The notes under the pieces are model-generated. The model saw nothing but the letters and a program-made list of their open reading frames with translations, had not been told where the DNA came from and did no database searches. DNA of 64,000 nucleotides, from contig OZ240668.1 in NCBI GenBank assembly GCA_965198655.1, positions 3,038,001-3,102,000 on the forward strand, given 5' to 3'. This document shows, piece after piece, positions 10,407 through 21,505 of this stretch. Numbering within the stretch: position 1 is the stretch's first letter; every line of letters begins with the position of its first letter. A program made the position numbers and the translations under genes. Origin of the DNA: Lichenicola sp965198655 (GTDB lineage: Bacteria; Pseudomonadota; Alphaproteobacteria; Acetobacterales; Acetobacteraceae).

Positions 10407-10730
10407 TCAGGATCCGTGCAGCGCCTGGCTCAGCTCCGCCTTGGTCATGCGCGACCGCACGGGAATGGCCTTCTCGCAGGCCTGGCGATACAGCTCGGCG
10501 CGCGACGGCGCGGCGTCGGTCCGCTCGGCGGCCTCCGTCCTGCGCAGCGCCTTGCGGTTCTGCTCCGGAGGCACCCGGTTCGAGGCGCCCGCTTCGCGCA
10601 GGCCGATCGCGATCGCCTGGCGCGGGTTGCGTACGGTGCCGCCCTGCGCTTGTTGGAGCATGCCCTGCTTGAACTCGTGCATCACGCGGCCGACGATCCG
10701 CTTCTGCTTGTCGTTCTGGTGGGCCGCCAT
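10407..10730 (-). CDS. DUF6496-like small basic protein
   Basis: 107 residues beginning MAAHQNDKQKRIVGRVMHEF, with the characteristic RNPRQAIAIGLREAG segment of the DUF6496 proteins often found in alphaproteobacteria, for which no function is established. It is highly basic and lacks membrane segments, consistent with nucleic-acid association. The frame extends to 10787, but the ribosome site GGAGCGG just before 10730 and the family pattern support the shorter start. Confidence 0.75.
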   Translation of the reverse strand: MAAHQNDKQKRIVGRVMHEFKQGMLQQAQGGTVRNPRQAIAIGLREAGASNRVPPEQNRKALRRTEAAERTDAAPSRAELYRQACEKAIPVRSRMTKAELSQALHGS

Positions 10731-11079
10731 CGACCGCTCCTGTTTGTCTTGTGTTCGCACAACCGGTGGGTGCCAGGTTCGTTGCACCGGTGCGGCGCGC
10801 GCCGGCGGCGGACCACGGGGCGACGTCGGGGCGGGTGCTGCAGCCCGCCAGCGCGTCCTGGGTCCGGCGCTAGGCGAAGGGCACGGCAGAGCACCGGCAT
10901 GACAGTTCGGAACCTCGCGTTTGTTCCGGTCGGTCGCGGGCCCGACGATCGATCGGGCGGCGTCACGACCTGGCGTGATCAGTCGAAGGTCTGCCGGCGG
11001 GAGCAGCCGGTCGGGTCAACCATACGAACGTGAACATCGGTCCGCCCGCAGATCCAGCGCCGAGTTGCGGTACCGCGGG
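10731..11079. other. Gene-free stretch
   Basis: About 350 bases without a supported gene on either strand. Frames are short and have no start signal or family resemblance. I see no tRNA or strong hairpin. Confidence 0.4.
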
Positions 11080-11487
11080 TCATTCATCGCGAGGGGGAAA
11101 ATGCGGGATCAGGTGGGCCCTGGAACGTGGATGCGGCATGGCACCGCGGTAGCCGTCCGGAACCCGCTCCCCGGCCCGGAGAAAGACGACGCCGTCAGGC
11201 AGCGGATCGAGCGGCTGGTCGAGTGGCACGACCACAATTTCCATTTCTAACCGCGTCTCCTCGCCCAGAAGGTCATCGCTGTCGATTTCCGTTCTGGCGC
11301 GGGATAGATCCTCCCAATCTTCGTCCTCGACGGTTACTTCTTTGTCGATCTCAGCCTTGAACGTAATGAGGCACGTCATTGCATTGACCGAGAAAGATAA
11401 CGCTCGAAGAGGGTCGGGAACTTGGCCGGAAAGAGCTCGATCGGCGGACAGAAGTATTTCATCGATCGCATCCGCGCAAATCATCAT
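11080..11487 (-). CDS. Putative immunity protein for the adjacent polymorphic toxin
   Basis: 135 residues, acidic in the middle (EVTVEDEDWEDL), without signal or membrane segments. The ATG at 11487 overlaps the stop of the frame-restored toxin (TGA 11484-11486) by four bases, and a ribosome site (CCAGGAG) lies within the toxin's last codons. That layout, a small acidic ORF translationally coupled to a toxin C-terminus, is the usual one for contact-dependent or T6SS/RHS-type immunity genes. No immunity family is recognised, so the role rests on position. A second ATG follows directly. Confidence 0.55.
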   Translation of the reverse strand: MMICADAIDEILLSADRALSGQVPDPLRALSFSVNAMTCLITFKAEIDKEVTVEDEDWEDLSRARTEIDSDDLLGEETRLEMEIVVVPLDQPLDPLPDGVVFLRAGERVPDGYRGAMPHPRSRAHLIPHFPPRDE

Positions 11488-12889
11488 TGTTGCTCCTGGC
11501 TTCGTGATTTTGGCGGTTGCGCCGGCGCAGGGACGATATGAGCTCCTTTATAACTATACTGTATCGTGCCACGCGTTGTTAAAGTTTCGGCTCCGGTTTT
11601 GCCGTTGCGATGAATGCCGACGATCTCACCGCCAGTATCAAACCGCTCGCTAAAGCCGGCTGACCGCGCGGAATCTTGTTTCTTGGCTGTCCCCTTCCCG
11701 AGTAAGCATCCAGCAGCGCTTGTGGATCGGGGTGAAGCGTATCACTCCGGGTCGGATCATAGCCTTCCGCACCCGGTGTATGCTGGTCTTGGGCCTGCTG
11801 CCAAATCTTCTCAGGTTTCCCATCACCGAAGATGGTGACCACGGCCGGCCCCTGCGGAGGCTCGACGACCAATCCTTCATTTCTCGGACCCGGCTGCACA
11901 GGCGTAGTGATGAGGCTGTGCAGTTGTGCCACCTTGGGGTCCGTCGAGAAGCCCTCGGTCGGTGGCGGCACAACCGGCGGCACCAGCGGCGGCGTGGGAG
12001 GCCGCGGATCGACGTGCGCGGTCCGATTCGTCCCGTCGGCGTGGTTCCACCGCCTCAGCCCGTCCTCGTACAGGCCGATGCCCACGCTGGTCGTTGCGGC
12101 TCCTTCCGCCGCGATGGGAACACCGATGACTTCGGGCGCCGTGGCGACGCCGAAGGCAATCTCGCCCGTTCCCACCGTGGTCATGGCGGCGCCGAGCCCC
12201 ATCTCGCCGGCAGCCGTCACCTTGGGCAGAACGGCCAGGGGCTTGGATACCGGGTTGACCGTGCCCGTTCCGCCGGCCCCGGCCGGCGCCGACTTGACCG
12301 GTCCCGGCCCGTGCGCAGCCGGCCACGAGGGTGCCACCGGTGGATGGCGGTCGGGATCGCCCATGAAGTCCAGGAAGGCGTCGAAGTCGGGCGCGACGGG
12401 TGCCGTATCGAACTTGAGCGGTGCCGGAACCGGAAGAACGGGATGCGGATCGCGCATCTTGGCGGCGACCAGCGCATCGCTATCGACGGGAGGAAGAGCG
12501 GGCGACGCCGAACCGTCGTGCAGGGCATCGAACAGGGCGTCGAAGTCCTGCCAGGTGCGGTCGCCGTCCTGCTTTGGCCCGGTGCCGAGGCGGAGCGAGT
12601 GCGGCACGATCGAGATCTGCGCAGACACCGCCTCGGCCAATGCAGGCGTCCATCCTTCCCGCATCGCCCGCTGCCAGATCTCCACGGGTAGGTAGACGGC
12701 GAACGAGACCGGGATGCGGATCCAATCCGGCGGCAGCGGGTCCGGCAGCGGGTTCCACTCCGGCGGATCGCCGAAGGTCACCGTGGCGTTCATAGTGAAG
12801 GGGAGCCTGACGTCGTCCACCGCTGTTGACGCTCCGAGGGTTGCGACCTCGGGATCATATCCTGTCCCAACCCGGTTCAGCCGCTCCAA
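11484..12889 (-). pseudogene. Polymorphic toxin with type-50-like (Ntox50) C-terminal domain, frameshifted
   Basis: As sequenced, the frame from 12889 ends at 11579 after 436 residues. Near 11655 the signal shifts by one base (CAGCCGGCTTT, as if one base is missing). In the other frame the protein continues GFSERFDTGGEIVGIHRNGK, then TTRGTIQYSYKGAHIVPA, to a TGA at 11484-11486. With the preceding DPTRSDTLHPDPQALLDAYS, this is the pattern of polymorphic toxin type 50 domains, predicted RNases. Upstream parts: an N-terminal block (20-80) shared with the gene at 8976, a long proline/alanine-rich linker, and a Gly/Ala-rich hydrophobic stretch (about 225-285) like many pre-toxin regions. The delivery route is not evident. 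Mutational decay or sequencing error are both possible. Confidence 0.7.
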
Positions 12890-12907
12890 GTCCGGAAGAT
12901 GACGACG

Positions 12908-15574
<2,667 letters not shown>

Positions 15575-15616
15575 GCGTCCTGTCCCGTGGTCACGCGTTT
15601 CCGACCGGCCATGCCG

Positions 15617-16465
15617 TCAGCGGACATCCCCGCCAGGCGGCCGCAGCGCCTCGCGCAGGGCGCGGCCGCGCTCGGACCGGAACCCCTGCGCCACCACGTA
15701 GAGCTCGCTGGACTCCTTACGGCTCGCCGGCGGCTTGGCGTGCTTCACGGTGGCGAAGGCCTGCTTCATCGGGGTCAGCATGTCCTTCTCCGAGCCGCCC
15801 TGGAACACCTTGGCCACGAAGCTGCCGCCTTCGGACAGCACGTCCAGGGCGAAGTCGAGCGCCAGCTCAGCCAGGCCGATGATGCGGATGTGGTCGGTCG
15901 CGGCGTGGCCGGTGGTGTTCGGCGCCATGTCCGACAGCACCAGGTCGGCCGAGCCGCCCAGCATCCCGAGCAGCCGCGCCGGCAGGTCGGGATCGTTAAA
16001 GTCGCCCTGCACGATCTCGGCACCGCGCACCGGGTTGACCGGCAGCAGGTCCACGCCCACCACCCGTGCGGCACCCCGCTTGACCGCCACCTGGGTCCAG
16101 CCGCCGGGGGCGGCGCCGAGGTCGATCACCCGCATCCCCGGCCGGATCAGGCGGAACCTGTCGTCCAGCTCGATCAGCTTGAACGCCGCGCGCGAGCGCC
16201 AGCCCTGGACGCGCGCGGCGGCGACGTAGGGGTCGTTCAGTTGCCGCGACAGCCAGCGCTGCTGCGCCGTGGTGCGTCCGCGCGCGGTGCGCAGCGACAC
16301 CGACTTGGTCCGTCCCGCCTGCACGGCGGCCGCATCGCCCTGCGTGCCGCTCCCGGGCGCGGCGTCGCCGGTCCTACCGACGCGTCGTCCCGGCACCGAT
16401 CCCGGCCCTGGCGCGGTCGGACCGCCCTTCTTCCCACCGCCCGGTCCGCCGCCACGGGCGCTCAT
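15617..16465 (-). CDS. rlmE: 23S rRNA (uridine-2'-O-)-methyltransferase RlmE/FtsJ
   Basis: 282 residues: a ~70-residue Gly/Lys-rich N-terminal extension, then the RrmJ fold. Visible are the SAM loop VIDLGAAPGGWTQVA, the catalytic Lys in RSRAAFKLIELD, Asp in VLSDMAPNTTGH, Lys in FVAKVFQGG and Glu in SRKESSELYVVA (K-D-K-E set). It methylates U2552 of 23S rRNA late in 50S assembly. The ATG at 16465 overlaps the upstream ppx/gppA stop by four bases, so the two genes are coupled. Confidence 0.95.
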   Translation of the reverse strand: MSARGGGPGGGKKGGPTAPGPGSVPGRRVGRTGDAAPGSGTQGDAAAVQAGRTKSVSLRTARGRTTAQQRWLSRQLNDPYVAAARVQGWRSRAAFKLIELDDRFRLIRPGMRVIDLGAAPGGWTQVAVKRGAARVVGVDLLPVNPVRGAEIVQGDFNDPDLPARLLGMLGGSADLVLSDMAPNTTGHAATDHIRIIGLAELALDFALDVLSEGGSFVAKVFQGGSEKDMLTPMKQAFATVKHAKPPASRKESSELYVVAQGFRSERGRALREALRPPGGDVR

Positions 16466-17715
16466 GCGGACCACACCGGAACGGGCGGGACAAGCACAGG
16501 GATCGGCAGACGGTCGATGGCGGGGGAACGGTCTCGCATCATGCGCAGCAGCATACCATCGCGCAGGCCGCGATCCGCCACCACCACGCCGTCGGTCGGC
16601 CATAGACGCTGGATCGCCTCGAAGATGGCGCATCCCGGCAGCACCGAGGCGGTCCGCTCCGGTCCGACGCAAGGGTGGCGGCGCAACCCGTCCGGACCGA
16701 GTCGGCGGAGCAGCGCGATCGCCTCCCGGGCCGCGTGGGCCGAGAGCACCATGCCGTCCACCAGGACGCGCTTGTAGCGTCGCAGGCCGAGCGCCACGCC
16801 GGCCAGCGTGGTGACGGTGCCGCTGGTGCCGAGCAGCCGCACCGCCCCGCGCCTGGCTTCCCGCCGGATGCAGTGCACCGCCTCGAACGCGTGCAGTTGC
16901 TCCGTCACGTGCTCCACCATCGCCTCGTAGCCGGGTGCCGTGAACGCCGTGTCGCCGAACAGCTCGGACAGGGTCAGCACCCCGAGCGGAAGGCTCTGGT
17001 AGCCGGCAAGCGCCGGCACGGCGTCCAGCCTGTCGGTCCGGGCATTGCCGACCTGGGCATCGTCGACCTGGGCGCCGCCGCCGGCGTTCTCGCGGCCGAC
17101 GCGGATCCAGGCGATCTCGGTCGAGCCGCCGCCGATGTCAAACAGCAGCGCACGGCTGCGCGCCTGGCCAGCGCCGGTGGGCGGCTTGGGGGCGGAAAGC
17201 GGGCGCAGGTCGCGGCACTGCCCGACCGGGCGGGACCGGACGCCGGTTCCGTCAGCGTCGTCGCCGTCCGGCGGTCGCTCCGGCAGGTCTGCGCCGAGCA
17301 GGGCGGCACAGCTTTCCAATGCCAGCTCCGCCTCCTCGCGGGTCGAGATGACGTCGATCGACAGCCCGGTCTCGGTCCGCACCCGGTCCAGGAAGGCGCG
17401 TCCGTTCTCCGCCCGCCGGCAGGCTTCCGTCGCCACGGCCCGCAGGCCGCGCAGCCGGCGCCGGCCGATCCGGGTGGCGCAGGCCTGCAGCGCACCGAGG
17501 GTGCGGTCCATCGCCTCGTCGCTGAGCCGCCCGGAGCTGTGCAGCCCTTCGCCCAGCCGCACGATCCGGCTGAAGCTGTCGATGACCCGGAAGCCATGCC
17601 GGGTGGGGGCCGCGATCAGGAGCCGGCAGTTGTTGGTGCCCAGATCGAGAGCGGCGAAGGTGGGCGCGGCCGTTGGGATGGTCCCGGAACCGAAGCGGAC
17701 GGCATGATCGGGCAT
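16462..17715 (-). CDS. Ppx/GppA exopolyphosphatase family protein
   Basis: 417 residues with the ASKHA-type ATPase fold of exopolyphosphatase / pppGpp phosphohydrolase: phosphate-1 loop FAALDLGTNNCRLLIA, the ATEACRRAENG segment, phosphate-2 loop LLFDIGGGSTEIAW and GTSGTVTTLAGVALGL. It hydrolyses polyphosphate and/or pppGpp, linking it to the stringent response. The proline/glycine-rich insert around residues 150-180 looks species specific. The start at 17715 precedes the first beta strand by about 20 residues. It is coupled to rlmE, an order common in alphaproteobacteria. Confidence 0.93.
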   Translation of the reverse strand: MPDHAVRFGSGTIPTAAPTFAALDLGTNNCRLLIAAPTRHGFRVIDSFSRIVRLGEGLHSSGRLSDEAMDRTLGALQACATRIGRRRLRGLRAVATEACRRAENGRAFLDRVRTETGLSIDVISTREEAELALESCAALLGADLPERPPDGDDADGTGVRSRPVGQCRDLRPLSAPKPPTGAGQARSRALLFDIGGGSTEIAWIRVGRENAGGGAQVDDAQVGNARTDRLDAVPALAGYQSLPLGVLTLSELFGDTAFTAPGYEAMVEHVTEQLHAFEAVHCIRREARRGAVRLLGTSGTVTTLAGVALGLRRYKRVLVDGMVLSAHAAREAIALLRRLGPDGLRRHPCVGPERTASVLPGCAIFEAIQRLWPTDGVVVADRGLRDGMLLRMMRDRSPAIDRLPIPVLVPPVPVWSA

Positions 17716-17883
17716 TGCAGACCCTTCCGCTGCGGTTGACGTGGCCGTGTCGTCATTCTTCAGCCGGCTCGGCACGGGGGGCAAGGCCTATTTGACCCAT
17801 GTCGCAGGCACAGCACCTGGAGCCGGTTGTCAGCCTGCTCTGCCGATGCTACCTCCCGTGCCACACCGAGTGTGCCGGCCGCT

Positions 17884-17957
17884 TGGGGGATAGTTTAGCG
17901 GTAGAACTGCCGGCTCTGACCCGGCCAGCCCTGGTTCGAATCCAGGTCCCCCAGCCA
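17884..17957 (+). tRNA. tRNA-Gln (anticodon CTG)
   Basis: A complete cloverleaf: acceptor stem TGGGGGA pairs with TCCCCCA, anticodon stem GCCGG/CCGGC encloses loop CTCTGAC with anticodon CTG, and the T arm has TTCGAATC between CTGG and CCAG. CCA is encoded (17955-17957). The 3' end lies 86 bases before a broken tyrosine recombinase gene, so it is a likely integration site. Confidence 0.95.
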
Positions 17958-18042
17958 TGGTTGTATCTCTCGAGCGACTTCAGTATCTTGAGTGGCATCA
18001 ACCGCTTGGTCCCTTTCTGGTGATCCAAGGGGGTGATACAAA

Positions 18043-19625
18043 GTGCCCCTGATGACCGCGCCAACGCGCCACCCGAAGACCGGCGTCTACCGCATCCGAA
18101 TTGCCATCCCGCCGCACCTGCGAGACATCACCCAGCGTGACCACGGCAAGCGCGCGGAGTTCATCGAGACCCTCGGCACGAAGGAGCCGAAGGAGGCCAA
18201 GGCGCGCGCACTTGAGGTGATCGCCAAGTTCTCCAAGTGGCTCCAGGCCGCCGAGGCTGAGCACAGAGGCGCCATGCACCACCTGACGGACCAGGAGGTC
18301 TCAGCCATCTGCGGACGCTGGCTGGCCGTTCAGGAGGCGGACAACCGCCACCACCTGAAGGGCAGCCTCCAGGAGCACGAGGACACGGCGGACCACCTTG
18401 GGGAGATCCTGAGGGCCATCGAAGACCACCCTGAAGCGTCTGCTTCCGTGAAGGATGCTGTGATCGCCACAGCAGGGGACACAGCGCCCTTGCTGGCCTC
18501 CATGGGCTTCACGATCAACTAGGACAGCCGGGAGCGGCTCGCTGCGCGCCTCGTGCGGGTCCAGTGGGAGTGGAGCAAGGATACGGCTGAGCGGGCTAGG
18601 ACCGGGCGGTGGCGCCCGTCGCTGTCCTCAGGGGACTTTGCGAGCCTGAAGGGTCATGAAGCGGTAGCTGGAACCGGCTGCACCACTGACAGCCTCCTGG
18701 ACGGCTGGGGCATGGATCGCGGGCTTCGCCGTGATGCCCAGCCTCGCCAACGCGCCTTCTATGACCGGCTTCGGACCATGGAACGCCTAGTCGCCTTCCT
18801 CGGGCACAACGACGCCCAAAGGATCACCAAGGCCGATGCGGTCCGCCTGAAGGAGGACATGCAGGCGCGCAACCTGACAGCCGCCACGATCCGCAACGAC
18901 CTCTCCGAGCTGTCCGCCATCTGGCGCTGGGGCCTGACCCACGGAAAGCTGGAGGGCGACAACCCGTTCGCTGGGATCTCTCCTCCGAAGGCAAAGAAGC
19001 GCGCGAAGGAGGTCCGACCGTTCACGCCTGATGAGGCCCGGCGGGTCCTGGAGGCCGCACGGAAGGAGACCGGCGCGCTCCGGTGGCTGCCCTGGGTATG
19101 CGCCCTAACCGGCGCCAGGCTGGCCGAGGTCGCCCAGAGCGCCAAGGAGGACGTTGCGACCGTCTCCGGTGTCGTCTGCCTCCGCATCCACGATGAGGGT
19201 GACGAGGGCCGTAGCGTGAAGAACGACGCCAGCCGGAGGTCCGTGCCGATCCACCCATCGCTGATTGCGGAGGGGTTCCTTGATTACGTGGCTGCCCTCC
19301 CTGCCCGGTCCCCGCTGTGCCGGACGTGAAGCCGGACGCGGTGTTTGGAAGGAGGTCGGAGACGGCCGGCAGGATGGTCCGGAAGTGGCTCAGGGGGCTG
19401 GGGATCACAGATGAGCGGATCAGTCCAAGCCACTCATGGCGTCACACGTTCCTGGACGCCTGCCGAGCGGTTGTAATGCCCTTGGAGGTCCGCAGCGCCA
19501 TTACGGGCCACTCTGGCAAGGTGGATGAAAGCGCGGCCTATGGTGACGGGATGAAGGCGCTGGTGGTCGTCATGGCTGAGTGGATGGCGAAGGTGCAGCC
19601 GCCGGTGACATCGGCGGTGCTGTAG
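18043..19625 (+). pseudogene. Tyrosine recombinase/integrase, broken by a stop and a frameshift
   Basis: Three pieces add up to a phage/island integrase. Piece one (18043-18522) is the N-terminal DUF6538-like part (RHPKTGVYRIRIAIPPHLRD) and ends at an in-frame TAG (18520-18522). The same frame continues through the SAM-like core (LSELSAIWRWGLTHGKLEGD) and first catalytic Arg (CALTGARLAEVAQ) to 19329. A one-base shift near 19310-19320 moves to the last piece, with SHSWRHTFLDACR (HxxR), ITGHSG and the Tyr of ESAAYGDG. All catalytic positions are recognisable, so the enzyme decayed recently or carries sequence errors. It lies directly after tRNA-Gln in the same direction. Confidence 0.85.
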
Positions 19626-19749
19626 TCATGATCAACGCCATCCAAGAGCCATAAGAAGAAGGCCCTAGAAATGGCGGTTTTCTGCGGTTCCTGAGGTGAT
19701 TAGTGGGCGCATGGTGTGCCCATCGCGGGTGCTCAGGCAAGGGCTGCTG

Positions 19750-21066
19750 TTAGGTCTTTGAGACCAGTCGCACGATCTTCTTCTGGTGCTTGCGGAATTG
19801 TCGGCGGACGCCATCGCCGCTCACCAAGGATCGGGACTGTCGGACGTAGGTGCTGATCAGGCTATCAGCTCCGAGGTGTGTCGTCTTTCGCAGTAGGCTC
19901 TTCATGTGGATGCTGGTTCTAGCCGATCCGGGCTCAGCTTGAGCCTTCTGATGTAGACGCTTGGCGCGCCTTACCTCCTTATAAATGCGTCTCCAGTATC
20001 TTGCGATGGTGTTGGGACGGATCAGGACGCGCTCGCCATCGTAGAGGAATCCAAGATATTGGAGGGGTCTAAAGGCCTCTTCTGGCGGCTTACCCAAATC
20101 AAACGCGGTCTCTTTCGTCTTGTCATTGGTCTTCAGTCGTCCTGCCGAAGTTCCCAGAAGTCTATCGAGCAGTGGCCTTACCTTATGACGATGGACATCC
20201 GGAACAATGATAAGGATGTCGTCTGAATAGCGGCGATAGGAACCTTCTAAAGCAACCACTGCGGCGTTCAGTTCCCCATCAAATCTCAGCATGGAGATGT
20301 TTGCTGCTATGGCAGAGATAGGGCTTCCCTGAGGAATGCCGCGCTTGCTCCTCCTCTTGATTAGGAGATTGGTATGGATACCATCATCACCGCGCACGAC
20401 TTGACGAAACTTCTTGATGGAGCAGAGTGGAGGCCCGGGAAGGTCGCTATCTTTAGCAGATGCACTGTATCCCAGCCTCCGCAGCAACGCGCGCCGATCT
20501 ACAGCAATGAAGTTCGTCAGTTCACTAAAAACCTGAAAATGATCGTCCGGCAGCCGTTCCTTCCCTAACACATCACACCAATTTGTCTTGAGCGTAGCGT
20601 GGTCAATGTTGTCAAAGAACGCACTGATGTCGAATGCAAAAGCGGTGCATTTACGGCGGCTGGCGATCTCCCGGAACGCTTCTAGAGCCATCGCAATATT
20701 AGAGCCCTTTCTACGATAGCCGATCACCACATCATCAAGACCTCGTGCGCGTAGGAGTCTTTCGTAAGGTTGACGGAGCAGCTCGGCATAGTAGCCATAG
20801 ACACAGGCGTCCCAATTCGAGCAGTAAGCTAGTCTACGGATCTTTTGTTTGATACTTGTTCCTGCTTCTGTTCTACGGAAGCGCCGCTCAATCTTTTGAA
20901 ATGTGATGAATGGCAAGAAGCCATGCCGAGCTACCGCAGTCGGACTTTCTACAAGAGCCGTGGCTGCCTCTCGATTTGGTCGCGGATCTACGTGCTTGTA
21001 TGGCCGAACTGGAAACCAGTCGACTTTCTTTGGGCGGCGCGCGCGGGGCCGGTTCGGCTTCAGCAT
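19750..21066 (-). CDS. Defence-associated reverse transcriptase, DRT2-like
   Basis: 438 residues, intact. RT motifs: A = FAFDISAFFDNIDH (about 143-156), B = RGIPQGSPISAIAAN (242-256), C = YRRYSDDILII (277-287) with Asp282/283, plus a KTNDKTKE segment after C. The N-terminal KHVDPRPNREAATALVE and ARHGFLPFI blocks fit the unknown-group/Abi-like RTs used in phage defence; I favour DRT2 (UG2) from memory of that family. There are no retron signatures (NAxxH, VTG), no DGR IGxxxSQ motif and no maturase domain. Base composition is visibly AT-richer than the flanks, a sign of transfer. A strong stem ends 8 bases before the ATG, and structured sequence lies upstream. It may act alone with that RNA. 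Confidence 0.82.
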   Translation of the reverse strand: MLKPNRPRARRPKKVDWFPVRPYKHVDPRPNREAATALVESPTAVARHGFLPFITFQKIERRFRRTEAGTSIKQKIRRLAYCSNWDACVYGYYAELLRQPYERLLRARGLDDVVIGYRRKGSNIAMALEAFREIASRRKCTAFAFDISAFFDNIDHATLKTNWCDVLGKERLPDDHFQVFSELTNFIAVDRRALLRRLGYSASAKDSDLPGPPLCSIKKFRQVVRGDDGIHTNLLIKRRSKRGIPQGSPISAIAANISMLRFDGELNAAVVALEGSYRRYSDDILIIVPDVHRHKVRPLLDRLLGTSAGRLKTNDKTKETAFDLGKPPEEAFRPLQYLGFLYDGERVLIRPNTIARYWRRIYKEVRRAKRLHQKAQAEPGSARTSIHMKSLLRKTTHLGADSLISTYVRQSRSLVSGDGVRRQFRKHQKKIVRLVSKT

Positions 21067-21074
21067 TGGTGAGG

Positions 21075-21432
21075 TTCGAGAGGGCTAGAATGCGCATGTA
21101 TCCGGCTTTGCAGCCCATCCCCTCCATGAAATCGGGAAGGCCCTCTCGAATGCTTGAGCTGCTGTGGCGCTTGCACACCAACAGCAACCGGGGATGCCCG
21201 CTGGAGCACGACGCTATGCACCCAGCTCCATCCCCAACTCACAGCTCGATAAGCAAGCTGCAACGCGTAACCAACGGTCAGTGGTATGATCGGCTCGCGG
21301 AGGAGCTGATGATCATGATGACGAAAGCGATAGCCGGGTGGTGCTGGCGTCATGTCCTGGGACATGGCGACGGCAACGTCTGGCGCCTGCTCGACATCTG
21401 CAACACTTCTCCCTCTACGCTCAACATAGAGG
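21075..21432 (-). ncRNA. Candidate structured RNA upstream of the RT
   Basis: Read on the minus strand towards the RT: hairpin CCTCTA/TAGAGG (21432-21412), hairpin CATGTC-CCAG-GACATG (21366-21351), then a closed multi-branch unit from 21150 to 21075. That unit has an 11-bp perfect outer stem (TTCGAGAGGGC with GCCCTCTCGAA), an inner CTTCC/GGAGG hairpin, and GGCT-GCAA-AGCC with a GNRA-type loop. No convincing gene occupies the stretch. DRT2 systems carry an upstream noncoding RNA that the RT copies, so this is the expected position. Its ends and any template repeats cannot be set by eye. Confidence 0.45.
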
Positions 21433-21505
21433 CGATTTCGGTCTAGCAGACATCAGGTGCATCTTCAACAACTTCCCTTTCGCGAGGCCCGAGTCGCTCC
21501 GGAAG

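Noticed and set aside
11484..12889. Programmed frameshifting in the toxin gene
   Set aside because: The CAGCCGGCTTT site has no slippery heptamer or obvious stimulatory structure; mutation or sequencing error is simpler.
19750..21450. Retron, diversity-generating retroelement or group II intron
   Set aside because: No NAxxH or VTG motif, no IGxxxSQ motif, no maturase or endonuclease domain, no intron domains V/VI and no variable-repeat/template-repeat pair seen.
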